64,000 bases of DNA from Paramecium octaurelia (taxonomy: Eukaryota; Ciliophora; Oligohymenophorea; Peniculida; Parameciidae): contig CAJJDP010000039.1 of the NCBI GenBank assembly GCA_905182995.1, positions 505,722-569,721 on the forward strand, in the 5' to 3' direction. Position numbers and translations under genes: made by a program. This document shows positions 24,493 through 37,500 of the stretch, piece after piece. Positions within the stretch are counted from its first letter, which is position 1, and each line of letters begins with the position of its first letter. The notes under the pieces are model-generated. The model saw only the letters and a program-made list of their open reading frames with translations. It was not told the DNA's origin and did no database searches.

Positions 24493-27400
24493 TCAAAGTA
24501 ATTGCAATCTATAAATCAATTCTTTCAATTAAATCTCTAGGGTCTCACTAAATATTAATGCTTCAAATGGTATCAAATGCACAATGCCCTTTAGAGATTT
24601 AAATAGCCAAGCCAAATATGGTCTATAAAAACCATAGAGGAATACTAAAATCAGAGCAATGTAACAAAAATAGCAGATTGATAAAAACTAATATACTCCA
24701 AACATAATATACTTTGATGACAGTATTTGTGAAATCAGCCTAAGAGTCTGCACTTTAACTAAATTGTTTTGAGAGGGTAAAGAATACTCTTGTCACTATT
24801 TGAGACCCTTCTTATTCGTAATAATTGATTTCCACACGTTTGGTAAAATTGTTGATTGATTGCTGTGTTTTAAAGGAATTTGATATATAATTTAACGTCG
24901 AAATCATACCTTATCTTAATGTTCCGTCAAATGCCAAGTAGCAATATCTAGAAGTCAAGTCCTGGAATCTCTATGAGGTTTATTTATATTTTTACTTCAT
25001 CTATAAACTAACAGAGGTTCTCCTTGCTTATGTCATTAAACAACGTAATGAATTCATCATCTATCAAATACTAATTGAAATTCACCATGTCCGATAATTC
25101 TATGTAATCTTAGATAGACTATTATGCTTAATCAATAAGCGTATAGAGTTCATTTTTATCTTGATTGGTCAAAAATGTAAAGTTGTTCCATCTAAAAAAT
25201 ATTTCCCTATATAAGTATAAGTTACCAGTTCGTAATTTAAAGTCTTGGATTTACCCAAATAAGCTTAATGTATCATTGTACTTGCTTAAGTAAAGGTGAG
25301 AAGAGATGAAAATTAGAATAAAATAGAAAGTAATAACAATAAATAAACATACTAAAATTAAATAGTTTAGTAACTTTTAGTTGTTCAAAGATCCTATATG
25401 CAATTTAAGGTATCTTTACCCTTAAAATTTGAGGGGTTTGGATAAATAGGAAAATGATCGATCGATAGGATCATATTGTTATAGACAATGACGATCCAAT
25501 TTGTATTGATTCTTATAGTTTGTGAATTTATCGATTTCCGATTCTATCATTTCATAACTCATAGTGTTTAACAATAAAAACAACATGTCGATTTGAATGA
25601 AATAATAGATCTAATAACATTAAATTATTATGTAGAGTAAGAGCACAATAAAAAATCCAAGAAATGAAATAACTTTCCATTTCATATCAATATAGTCTTT
25701 ATTCTCCTTAGAGTAATTAGATAAGGTGTTTGTGATATTTTGACATTGTTTATGCAAGTGAAAATAGTTAGCAAACAGAGAAACCTGATATGGTTTGCCA
25801 GAAGTACTTTCTCGATAATAAAATGTCATCATTTGAGAATATTGATATTATAATATTACATATAAGGCATCTCTAAAAGATAGATTCATAGGGTATATTG
25901 ATGTCTCATTCTCCTCCATAAAATACATAGTAATAGTTTAATCATTAAGGAAGTCTCGTAAATAATCGTTGTTTAATTATTCATAAAAGCTGTCCTTCAA
26001 TTCTTCAAATCCAAGATCAATATATTAATAATAAGGTTCAGTTAAGTCCTGCAATCTATCTTAAGGTATGAACCCCTCTCTCTACATTTATTGATAGGCT
26101 GTAATGGTTACTCGCATTGAAAAAAATAAATCATGAGGAGCCATGATGGCTGCATGAAAAGTTAACATTTCCATTAGAAATTTAAGATTTACAACATCTG
26201 ATATCATGGAAATGTTGAATAGAAAAATGAACAATACAAATATCGAATGCCATAACACTACAAGAAAAAAGAATTTTTATAGATATCTTGGAGATTTTAC
26301 TGCTAAAATAGATTAAATTAACTGGTATTTTTTATTGACTTATGCATTTTCCAAATATGCTTCACTATAAATTGTAGTTTTTTTAATTTTTCTACGCACT
26401 TAGGCATCATCAATCTTATTGGACATAGCAAAGACTTATTCTGGTTAATCAAAATTATTACAATCAGCAAAAAATAATTGCTAATTATTGTTTACTAAAC
26501 TTTGTTATTATTTAAAAGATTAAATAGTCATCATATTCTTATTTATACTGTATTTTCTATTATTTTAATCGGTAGTCTAAATTTAAGTTAGGGCTATTGA
26601 TTATGGCATATTCTAATCAGAAAAATTAATAGCATTTATTTTTTCAATCCCTGCTTAATCAGTTTGATCAACCAAATATTTACTCTCATCATTAAGTTTA
26701 GGTTGAGATATAGGAATTCTTACAAGTGAATGACTAGCTTATTATTATTCAGCCATTTTCACTACATTTATAACAAAGTATTCGTAATTTGCAATTCTAT
26801 TTTTTGTTATAAGCAAATCACATTCTGTATGTACATAATTAAGTGTGAGCTAAGCATCACCAGATAAGAAGGATCTCTAAGTTTATATATTGTATTATGG
26901 TTTTGGTAAAATAAGTACACTTTGATTGAGTTTTGAATATTTTATTTTATTTTATCGAATGAATCTCACAAAATTTGGATATATTTTAGTTATTTATAAA
27001 TTTTCGTACTTCTCCTATTAACATAAAGTCTCTATATCACTTTCAAACCAACCTATCAACGTTAGTAAATTTTATGTGAATGTACATCTTAGACTCACTC
27101 CATCCACAATAATATAAACCTAATCCTAGGAAGCCTCTTATAAGAATGTAGCAAATGTGATATTCTAATTGACAAATTTATTTGTGATAATGAAACACAT
27201 ATTTATTGGAGTTAGGAGCTAATTCTTATTTTTGATATAATTGATATCAAACATCTAATAATATTTTGCCTCCCCTGTTTCAAAAAACCTCTTTACTAAA
27301 TTACAATGATGCTGTACAAGGTACTTTGGCAATAGATCATTGAATTGATGTTCTTCAGTATGTTAAACCCCTCCCCCATAAAAATGAAAAAACTTATTAG

Positions 27401-28955
27401 AGAATTACTACACTTTCAGAGTCTCCATATCATCCTTAACTTCCAAGATTAGATAATGAACATTTGAGGAATTGATATTAAAATTCTTGACATGCTAGAA
27501 TTGCAATTTCTATGCCTCAAAAAAGTCTGAATTTCTAAAGAAATGTATAGCCTTTTTGTAATCACACAACACTTCACCATAGAAGAAACATACAATCCTA
27601 TGTAGTTTAAAACAAGGCTTATGCTTATATGCTAAAGCTATCTATTTTTGCAATTCGTATAAGTTATAACACAATTTATACACTTTATTATGTAAAACAC
27701 TTATCTATTCATTTATCATAGTTGTTTATACAATCATTTAATAGAATTGTAATTTTTCCTCAATCAAATCAAAGATCAATTTTTCTTTTTAAGTCAACAT
27801 TATGTCAAGTTCAATATTTTATTCGATGTAATCTGAGATAAATGATTTTTAGGCTGCATAAAGAGAAGTACCTAATGATGCATTTATCTTGCTCTTAGCC
27901 TAATTAAATATAAATGTTAATTTCACAATCTCTAAATAACTGAATTTTAAATTGTAAACTGAAAACATTTATAATAAGGAGTTATTCTATTCAAAACACT
28001 CCTACAGAACAGTCTAGTTCATGGTTGATAGATCATAATTGTGTGTTTAAGTTATTTAATCCCTAGAAAATGATAAAGAATTTAATTTGTTGTTTTCATT
28101 GTTTTTGCAATTATAATTCAAATAGCAAAGGAGTTTAACAGATCTCATTATTAATCCAAAATCATAAAGCATAAATGCATATTATAAGAGTACTTAATTT
28201 TCGAATTCTTATTTTTGATTGTACTGAAATAACTATGTAAATTATTTCATTTTTTTCATTGTAAATTCTCGATAAATCTATAGAGTTATTCCACATGTCT
28301 AGGAAGGGTACATTATGTATTAATGACCGCAGTAACAGCATTTGACATCTTTGCAATTTGATCTATGATCAGATGCTATAAGAGATTTAATGATGATTTC
28401 TGACTGCTTTGAATTCAAATCTTTATTCATCAATTTTATTAAGGAGTACTTGATTTGCCAGATTGAAGTAAATTCTTACTTAAATAGCAATTTTAATTAT
28501 AAACTATTAAAATATTAATTATAATTATTAATAATGTAAAATATTAGCATGCCAAGAATTAACAGTGGTAATAAAATTTGATTCAGCATCTGCTCTGTGA
28601 AAATTAAAGCATGTAAATGGAAGGCAATATTGATTGAAATTGCTATGAAAGTTGGCTATTATTAAAAAGTTAAATTAAGAGTAAAATATTTAAATTAATC
28701 ATAAATTAATACGATTTATGTTAATATTACTACAAGGGTTTACATATATATTACATATTCCAAATTCACCAATATTACTTAAAAGATTTATAATAGTATT
28801 AGCATATGATAAATAACACGTGGCTTCGTGAGTCTTGTTCTTTCGATATCCTAGACTTGATGTGTAATAGACTGATCAAAATAGTATAAGGTAAATATTG
28901 ATTCCAGCAATAAAATAAATATAGTTATAAAATTGATTATGATGTGAATGATCAT
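24493..28955 (-). CDS. Large multi-pass membrane protein with PAS-like domains, paralogue of 11165-16258
   Basis: A single frame of more than 3.5 kb with no intron gives membrane helices at the N-terminus (FITIFILLLESIFTLYYFDQ, then LLPLLILGMLIFYIINNY). Next is the Cys/His block DHRSNCKDVKCCYCGH, equivalent to HRQKCSDQNCHC in the first paralogue. PAS-like text follows: FFHFYGGGVQHTEEHQFNDL, LLPKYL and VDGVSLRCTFTQNLLTLIGW. C-terminal membrane segments come after that, and the last exon ends before TGA at 24493-24495, following a short 3' intron. The start at 28955 is the first ATG of the open frame, 13 bases from the stop of the neighbouring gene; an internal ATG at 28430 is possible but would remove all N-terminal helices. 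Sensor or channel-like function is inferred only from the architecture. Confidence 0.78.
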
Positions 28956-28968
28956 TATTTTCTCCTCC

Positions 28969-29917
28969 TCAAATTATTGAATTTATTTTCTTAAACTCGT
29001 CATACAGAACAGATTTAGTAACATAAATAAATAGGTGCTCATCAATTTTTAATACAATGTATAGATGAGACTCAAGAACTTTAACAACAAATTCTTCTAA
29101 ATCAATTTAATAAACCTGTCCTAAGTTTGTTACTTTTTGTATTGGTAAAATAGAAGAACCCAAATTACCTTATGCAACATAAACATAATTAAAGGTATCA
29201 GATGCATATAAGTGCTTAGAATAAGCATTAATAAAATACTTAGAAATTATGATATCAGGCCTAAAAATTAGAATTAAAAACTGATAAATCCAATTTTACT
29301 TTAGATTTTTGAAATTCTCTGATTCCAACGTGATGAGCAATGGATAAAGAGTAATAATAAAATGTAAAACCATAGATATATTCTTCGAAATTGATAAATT
29401 AGTTCTCAAAATGAACGTAATTGTAATATAGTGTGTTAGAAGGATGTGCTTTTCTTTCGACATAGAATCCAAATATATGAACTTCAAATAAAAAACTCTT
29501 ATTTATTAATTAAAATAAATCAATCTCATAGTGGTGTATTCATTGGATTCATTTGAAATGTGCTTTAATATTTCCTCGATTTTCTTGGGATGATCCCTCT
29601 TTAAGAATCTATAAAATTGTATTTAAATTCCTCCACAGTATTTGTATTTTGCCAGTCTCCCCATATACTATGATGGTTTTGTTAAAACTATGAAGAGCAG
29701 TGAGCACTGCATGTCTTGTTGTATTATCCTATACTTCTTCTTGTGATTCATTTCCGCTCTCCAAATGTCTCCTAATCACAAAAAATCTGTCTTTACGAAT
29801 AGTATAAACTCGAAATATTTGATCCAGAGCATTTTGAAGAGTTCCTAAACAACCCCAATAGTTACACAATGCATATCGTTTAGTTTGATTATGTGTACGA
29901 TTAAGATAATCATCCAT
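28969..29917 (-). CDS. Unknown protein with Trp/Gly/Cys-rich N-terminus
   Basis: The gene starts MDDYLNRTHNQTKRYALCNY, then WGCLGTLQNALDQIFRVYTI, an alpha/beta region (TIIVYGETGKIQIL), a 28-nt intron, and KRDHPKKIEEILKH. The C-terminal part reads RPDIIISKYFINAYSKHLYA, then QVYQIDLEEFVVKVLESHL, ending EFKKINSII at TGA. A 19-nt intron lies near 29240. The join around 29500 between LIYFN and FEVHIFGFYVERKAHP is not resolved by any intron I can see, so a frameshift or a missed short intron remains possible. No family is recognised. Confidence 0.6.
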
Positions 29918-30470
29918 ATATCCCTTATTTCTACAATTCTAAAGGTTGAACTTTTAGTTTACATAAAATAAATTTAGTCTCAATAAATAATTACCATGAA
30001 ACACCTAAATAAATTCAAGACCTTACAACAAATTTGTAAATCTTTCAAATTGAGATGAAGATTTTTCGTTAAATAATAATCCTAATGTAATGCTATAATG
30101 AATTATTTTATAGTATTATATTTACTATTAGTACTCAATACAAAGATGTTATTGTTAATTTAAGGGTTAAATTAGAATTGAAATATTCTTAAATTGACTT
30201 AATTTGATGTTAATTTTATTAACCTGAAGTTTATTGAATTAAATACTATTTTATATATAATAATATAATGTTTTAACAAAGGGTCCTTAAAAGTATGAAA
30301 TTTCATCTAAAATCGATACAATTCGTTAAGTTTATATCCAAATGAGAAGATCCCTCTACAATTTTCGTTCAAATTCTATGTTATATTCAAAATTTGAGTT
30401 GAATTGCAATCGAAAGATGGATGATAATGCCATGAAAAAATATTTAATAATAACTTAACAATTAAAGGTG
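29918..30470. other. Intergenic stretch without recognisable genes
   Basis: 553 bases of AT-rich DNA lie between a gene start and a gene stop on the minus strand. No frame with protein-like composition and no recognised RNA was seen. Confidence 0.5.
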
Positions 30471-31010
30471 TCATTCATCATTAGCGTATGAAGTTTTTAA
30501 AAGATCTTTAAATTCCCCAAATTCGATTAGGCCTGAATTGTCCTTGTCCACATCCCTGATAAGACTTTCGATATCAATTGTTAACTCGAATTCAGATTTA
30601 ATAATTTATACTAGTTTATCTGTACTTATCTATTGATTTATGAAATATTAATACTGATCCTGTCTTATCTGGGTTTCCTCCCATTGCAACAAAGGCATCG
30701 ATTGTGTCTTAGTCATCATCTAAAATGATTAAGATATTAATAGATACCATCTTAGTTAGAATACTTAAATTTCCAATAGACACCTAAGAAATCACTAAAT
30801 CTTATAAGTCCTGTATTGGTTTCCTCTACCTCACTTATGATTTTGTAGAGTTCATTTTCTGATGGTTTGAAACCGATTTTTTCTAAAGCAATTTTTAAAT
30901 CCTGGCCTCGAATGGCACCAACTCCATCCTAGATCAAATATTGATTTTACTTCATCCATTTCAGCAAATGCCCTTTAACACATATCGATGTCTTCCTCAG
31001 TTAAATTCAT
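30471..31010 (-). CDS. EF-hand protein, calmodulin/dynein-light-chain LC4-like (copy B)
   Basis: Three introns (22, 28 and 25 nt) give 154 residues. It starts MNLTEEDIDMCQRAFAEMDE. EF-hand-like segments are DEDGVGAIRGQD, EETNTGLIRFSDF, the inserted AFVAMGGNPDKTG, and DVDKDNSGLIEFGEFKDLL; the last is the best canonical loop (D-x-D-x-S-G-x-I-x-x-x-E). It is a tandem duplicate of the gene at 31367-31877. The MGGNxDxTG insertion resembles axonemal outer-arm dynein light chain 4 type proteins, but a centrin or calmodulin relative cannot be excluded. Confidence 0.83.
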
Positions 31011-31366
31011 ATATAAATTTTTTGTTAATTAATAAAATTATTTCTTTATATGGTTTTTTTAGGATGATCCTCATCAATTTAAATATAGAAATGGACAGAT
31101 ACAAACAGTATGAATTCCATTTAAAGATGTTATCAATTTATTGATTCCCTCTCTTTCATAATATTTGAAGTTTGGATTACCATTAACAATGTTCATCGTG
31201 TTTAATGAATTACTCAATGAGTATTTTGACAAGCCTAGTTAATATTAAAAAGACCAGAGGGAATCACTATAATATATTGTTTTTAGATGGAAGTCTACTT
31301 TGAGATTATTATATTATATAAATAGGATTAGAATTATAGCAATATATTTAAATATATTTTTCAACA
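31011..31366. other. Spacer between duplicated EF-hand genes, with a small open frame
   Basis: On the minus strand a frame including MNIVNGNPNFKYYEREGINK ends at TGA near 31065. It has protein-like composition but only about 40 residues from its ATG and no matching neighbour. It may be a remnant of sequence between the duplicates. Nothing else is seen. Confidence 0.35.
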
Positions 31367-31877
31367 TCAAGGAATGTCATTTTCATCATCTTATAAATAA
31401 TTAGTCTTTAGTAATTCTTTAAACTCACCGAATTCAATGACTCCTGATCCATCTGTGTCTACTTCTTTGATCAATCCTTCAATGTCGATCGTTAATTCGA
31501 ATTCGTTCTTAATAATCCTGATTAGCTTTTCAGCATCTACATTTCCAGTTGTATCTTCATTCCCACCCATGGCTACAAATGCATCAATCATATCTTAATC
31601 ATCATCTTATAAACCAGCATATTTAAGTTTGGCAAATAAAGTCAAAAACTCCTTAAATTTGATGCGACCTCTGTTTCCATCATCAATTTCACTAATTAAT
31701 TTATGAACCTTGTGTGGTTTCTACTTTAAACCGACCATTTCTAAAGCAAGTTCCAAATCATCTGCCATAATTTCGCCCTCTCCTCTCTAAAATGGATAAT
31801 AGATTATTTAAATTTACATCATCCAAATCATTGAAAGCTCGCTGACATTGTTCAATATCTTCTTCTTACAAATTCAT
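31367..31877 (-). CDS. EF-hand protein, calmodulin/dynein-light-chain LC4-like (copy A)
   Basis: One 31-nt intron leaves 159 residues starting MNLQEEDIEQCQRAFNDLDD. The C-terminal loop DTDGSGVIEFGE is a complete calcium-binding EF hand; the loop EIDDGNRGRIKF is partly degenerate. The insertion AFVAMGGNEDTTGNVDAEKL is shared with copy B downstream. Intron 1 is in the same place in both genes (after the first LDD/MDE), but copy B has two extra introns, so intron gain or loss followed duplication. Likely role: a calcium-responsive subunit in cilium or cortex. Confidence 0.86.
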
Positions 31878-32013
31878 GATATTTAAGTTTTATTTAATAT
31901 TAATATTTATTTTAGATTTCAATATCAATTTATACATTAAGAAATAGAGTAAACTATGATTATCTTATTTTACACATTTTAGATAATTATATTTAATCAT
32001 ATTTTTATTTATT

Positions 32014-33122
32014 ATGATAAGAAAATAATTTAACCCAAACAGTTGTAATTAAGGTGGCAAACGATAAATTGAAACCTTGCAAGAGAAGCATATCATAGCA
32101 CTCATCAACTCTAAACCTCAAGTGCTAATTAAACCACCTCATCCCCATGTCGATGCAAACAAACCACACTCCATCAGTTTTTATTATATTAATATATATA
32201 TAGAAGATAAACAAGATTTTACAGAAATCAATGAAACATACCGTCGTGTGTAGGCTTTGAAAGCAGGCTATTCTGATACCAAAATGCCCAAGACATTCAT
32301 GATGAAAGAGTCATTGAAGAGGAAAAACAAAGTTTCCCAATTTATACAAGAATAAGTATCAGAATTACATAACCAAAGAATCATTGCAATAACATCAAAG
32401 CTTTGGAAAATAATATTCAAGAAATCTCCACAAGAACTCAAAAAAATATATAGAGAATCAAATCTAATTCAAAAATGCACAGTGTAGCCTCATCCATTAA
32501 GGAGAATTCAAGAATCAGCAAGAGAGAATGGGAAGAGAAGTCCTCACATCCTTTGGAATATGAATGGAAGTATATTTCCAATTTGAGTTATTTTGAGCGA
32601 AAAAAAGACCAGAATCAGCTTTTAGCAAATCAAAACAAAGCAGAGGAGACACAGTTTTATCCAATGTTTTTTCGTTTGATCAGAGTCTCCAAAAATAATA
32701 ATCCAACTCAAAAAGGAATTAAAAGGATGTGCCTTTAGACTATGCTGATATCCAATTCAATGAAGATATCAAAGATGAAGACTTTTTTATCTACAATGAT
32801 GCCCAACCACTCCAGAATGAAAATGCCCTCCAATCATCTTACTCTGCAATTGTAGATAAAAAAACGAAATCCACAACCAATGTAGTCATTCCTTTAGTGA
32901 GACCAAATGAAAAGATGAATGACGTTAAACGCAAAATTTATTAAACCTTGATGGAATATAAAGTATGTTTTGATAATATTTCTATTATTCTATTAGCTAT
33001 TTCAACGGGATTAAGTTTATTAAATAGGATTGGCATATGTCAACAAAAATTAATGGCTTGATGAAAATGAAATTCTCTTAGAGTGCAACAGGATATCAAA
33101 AGAATTGTATGGAGTTGAATGA
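32014..33122 (+). CDS. Unknown protein, exon structure partly resolved
   Basis: The 5' exon starts MIRKQFNPNSCNQGGKRQIE, followed by VLIKPPHPHVDANKPHSI and a 27-nt intron. The middle reads CNNIKALENNIQEIST and SIKENSRISKREWEEKSSHP in a second frame. The 3' part reads KDVPLDYADIQFNEDIKDED, a 34-nt intron, and LFQRDQVYQIGLAYVNKN, then LECNRISKELYGVE at TGA 33120-33122. The two frame changes, near 32265 and 32690, are not explained by a normal-length GT-AG intron. The gene looks real at both ends, but the middle needs transcript data. No domain is recognised. Confidence 0.55.
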
Positions 33123-33313
33123 ATTCAAATCTTTGACATTATTAATTTTCATAATATTTAGTCCTCCTCCCCTCTTTAATAATAAATCAATTTAAAGTTA
33201 AGTCAAATGTATATATATCATTGAATCTATTTCTATTATGTTGAGATTTGATTATGCTTTTCGAATTATTGAACATTTATATTAATAAAAATTATAAAGT
33301 AAATCTTTAATTA

Positions 33314-34329
33314 ATGGACATCGATCGTCACATCGCATCATTACTTTCAGGAGGATGTCTTCCAGAAAGAGATTTAAAGTTGATTTGCGAAAGAGCAAAG
33401 GAAATCTTCTTGGAGGAATCAAATGTGCAACCAGTGAAGGCCCCTGTCAATGTTTGTGGTGATATTCATGGTATGCTAACTAATGTTTATTGTTTAGGTC
33501 AATTTTACGATTTGCAAGCATTAATTAAAGAAGGAGGAGACATTCCAGATCATAATTATATTTTTATTGGTGATTTTGTCGATAGAGGGTATAATAGTGT
33601 AGAAACCATGGAGTATTTGCTTTGTTTGAAAGGTATGAGTTCAGTTTTATGATCCATAGTGAAATACCCAGGAAATATCGTTCTATTGAGAGGAAACCAC
33701 GAGTCTAGATAGTGCACTTAAGTTTATGGATTTTATGAAGAGTTGTTGAGAAAATACGGGAATAGCAGTCCTTGGAGATTGTTTATGGAAGTTTTTGACT
33801 GCTTGCCCTTGGCTGCTTTAATTGAAGGTTAGATACTCTGTGTGCATGGTGGATTGTCTCCAGATATGAGGACAATTGATTAGATCAGAACCATTGATAG
33901 GAAGGTAATAGAAATTCAAAAACGATTTAGATTGAAATTCCTCATGAAGGTCCATTTTGTGATTTGATGTGGTCAGATCCTGAGGAAGTAGAATATTGGG
34001 CTGTTAATTCCAGAGGTGCTGGTTATTTGTTTGGTGCAAAGGTGACTAAGGAGTTTTGCAGACTGAATGATTTGACTCTTATATGCAGAGCACATCAATT
34101 GGTTATGGAAGGATATAAATATTGGTTCCCTGTATGACTTTCTGATTAATTTTAGGATCAAAATTTGGTCACAGTGTGGTCAGCTCCCAATTATTGTTAT
34201 AGATGTGGAAATGTAGCATCGATTTTATGCTTGGATGAACAACTATAACAATCATGGAAAACATTCAAGGAGGTGCCAGAGAGTGCTAAAAGCATTAATC
34301 CAAAGAATGTTCTTCCATATTTCTTATGA
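33314..34329 (+). CDS. PPP6C: Serine/threonine protein phosphatase 6 catalytic subunit
   Basis: Introns of 27, 26 and 24 nt leave 312 residues, an exact codon count. The full PPP signature set is present: GDIHG, GDFVDRG (metal ligands), [13 protein letters not shown], and near the C-terminus [11 protein letters not shown]. The specific text [31 protein letters not shown] and the exact C-terminus PYFL point to PP6 rather than PP2A or PP4 (PYFL is common to the group; the internal blocks decide). Gln codons TAG and TAA at 33710 and 33719 fall on invariant Gln of the ESRQ..Q motif. The enzyme acts in the cytosol with SAPS and ankyrin-type regulatory subunits. Confidence 0.93.
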
Positions 34330-34566
34330 AGTATTTTTTTAAATATTGATACATTTTTTATTGATAAATCTATCTTTAATAAATTGATCAAAATTATTTA
34401 TTTAAAGATCAATTTAAATTTAGTTTATATTTGAGTAAATGAACTATTTCTAAAGTCGATGCATGTTGCAAAGTTATTAATATATTAATACTTGTTTTTA
34501 AAAATCATGGTAATTGAGTATTTAGTAAAAAAACAATAGAAATAATAATTCATTAATAAATAATTT

Positions 34567-37500
34567 ATGTTGATTTTCTTATTATTTTAGATTACCTATC
34601 AACAGTGTTTAGTAAATTCTGAGGCTTAGACGAACTTTTTTAAATTGTCAAATGAAACGATAAGATTAAATATGTTTGATTATTTTTATGGATATAATTT
34701 GAAGTTTTCTACAGATTAAGATTACGAATTATAAAATGTGTTAAACCAGTTGGATACATTAGAATTAGAAGGGATAGTTGTTGATAGTTCTTTATTGATT
34801 AGTCAATATTCAAAAGAATGGCTGAACAAGATTGCTAGTTTAAACGAAATTAATCAAGCATATACAATTTATATTATAGGTATATCAAATAATTAACTAT
34901 TGATTCAAAACACATTATATATTCCACAATAATTAAACTAAGTATTTTGCAATCAAATTACATTTCTAGACAATGAATAGATTTTGGTTAATTGTTATAA
35001 TAACCTTGCTGGACAATTCAATTATTTTTTTTATGTCTCCTAAATTCATGATTAATTTTCATGGCACATTTTACCATATACACCGTCAACTCTGTAATAT
35101 CAGGTGTAACTATTCGATTTGCAAGTAGTACTCGAAAAGGAGAAGACTCTCTTAATAATATTAGGTAGATACAATCAAGAAACTTTGTCTGGAGTCATTG
35201 AAATCTATTCCTACACTTAATTAAGGAATATGTAGACTTAGAATCCAATATAAATATTTAATCAAGCCCAATATAGATAGTATAAGATAAGCAATTAACA
35301 AAGTATCATACCATATACATATATTTAGTTTATCTAATGAATGCAACAAATGTGATTAATGTTTACTCCTTAAATAATTTCACTCAGACTGAATTATACA
35401 ATATTAGTTAATTAATTTAAGCAAATTATGAATTACTAGCTTTCGACATTGAACCTTACGGGGAAGACTTGCTAATCTATACAACATTGAATGGTGAAAA
35501 TTTATTTGAAATTACTACTACACATATCATTCGTGGTTACATAGTGAGAATTGATTTCGAATAAACTTCGATTCCCTCATTATTTAGTAATCATGAATTG
35601 ATTACGTTGTATATCGATGATTAATACTACATATATGATAGAATTCAACCTAACACCATCATCAATACTTAAATATAAAATGTAATCGGTTTAAATCAAT
35701 TGCCATACAATATATTAACTTTCACAACCAATACTCTTTATTTTTATCAAATCCTACAACCTCAGTTATTTATTGATTCAACAATTAATTCTAATTTCGT
35801 ATTGCAAGCAACTTCGAATGAGTAGAATATTGAAATTAATTGTTCAGTTACCATAAATGTCACAATTCATGGATTGGTTCCAGTTTTGTATCAATATGAG
35901 AAGGAACTGCCTCAATAGATAATAGTTAAAACTGATAAGATATATCTCAACGTATTAAATTATGTTAGTGGCCCCTTAATTATGATTTCCGCTTAATCAT
36001 CAAGAGAGTCTATCACTATTTATGACCCTTCAGTTTAGGTTCAATTGTCGAAACAGATTTGGGATCAAATTAATGGAGTCTTTTCATTTTATTCTGCAGA
36101 TTTCTAATCATATGCTATGTTCATACTTTAATATCAATATGTTAAGGAAATAATCAGATTCAGTCAGATTTCACTTAAATTGTGCGATGTAAATCTTTTA
36201 GATTACATTGACTTGGAAGAAATGGAATGTCGTGAGTATTAATAGATATTCAAGTTAAATGCCCCTATTAACAAATTATAGTTTACTGATTTGACAAATC
36301 CAGACGAAGTCTATTTTGTTGCAGACATTGCTTATAGTGCAGTGCTTATCTATAAGTTGAATTAATTTAATGCATTTACATTGGTATAAGCTGAGTTTGT
36401 GTGTGAACCACTTCCAATAGATGATCAAGATTATTTTCATTCAATTACAGATTTCTATGTAATAGGGAACTATTTGTATTTTATTTTGGCCAGAATATAA
36501 CAAGTTTGGATTTATGACATTCAAACATGCTAACTTGTATTCAAACTCACAAATTCCTTTTTTGATACTGCCTTTTTCCCAGCTTCTTTAGCTGGCAAGA
36601 CTATTGTTGATGAGAATAATAAATTGAGGCAAATCATCTTTATAAACTCATTATAATATGTATATGTGATGGAAATGGTTAATAAGATTCCAATATACCA
36701 AAACAAAATTACTCTAGATTAGTACACTAATATCAAGTCACTCTCTATTGTCAAAGATTCCATTATTCTTGTGGTTTAAGAGAAATTCGGTTAGACTTCA
36801 ATGTATCAATATTTTTATTCGATTGACTAACCTACAAATGAAATCAAATTTATTAAGAAATTACCTTAATATGGTGTAAGTATTAATAATAAATTTATTG
36901 TTGTATCAGATGACTCCTTGTTTTACATTTTAATGAACAACAACTTTTACTATGTTTACAACCCTACATTATCTTCTCAAGACTGTTTAATCCAACAATT
37001 AAATTACATAGGTGATTACATTTCATCAACTCACATTCCAAATATCTTAAAATAGAGTAATATTATGATAGCCAGTCATACAAACCTGGCAATTTACTCA
37101 GTAACAAATCCTACTTACCTTTTGGTCGAACAAAGCGATCCTTTAAGTTCTGTATAAAAAGAGTAAGTTAAATATTTTGTTGAAGTGCAATCTTAAATCA
37201 GTAACAATTAACTCAATATCGAGGGTTCCTTTATAGCTTATGACACTTTGTTTGTTGGCTTTGCCAATTAAACTCTATTCATAGAGAACAATTAAATTGA
37301 TGAAATTACAATTTTAGATTCTCCACAATTCGCTTTCAATTTTAATCTAGAAGAAACAATTTAAAATAACGTAGTTTCATATTCTGCATCTACTCCATTT
37401 TTTAATGGTTATCCACAAATTATTTTTTTAATAAGACAACCATTCTCTTATAAATATATAATCCAAACACCAAAAGATATAACTTAGTTCACTTTTACAC

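Noticed and set aside
29296-29487. Minus-strand hydrophobic frame (MKFIYLDSMSKEKHILL...) that stays open toward the next gene
   Set aside because: The alternative frame here (FEVHIFGFYVERKAHP...) has better protein composition and continues into convincing sequence; the hydrophobic one looks like a frame shadow.
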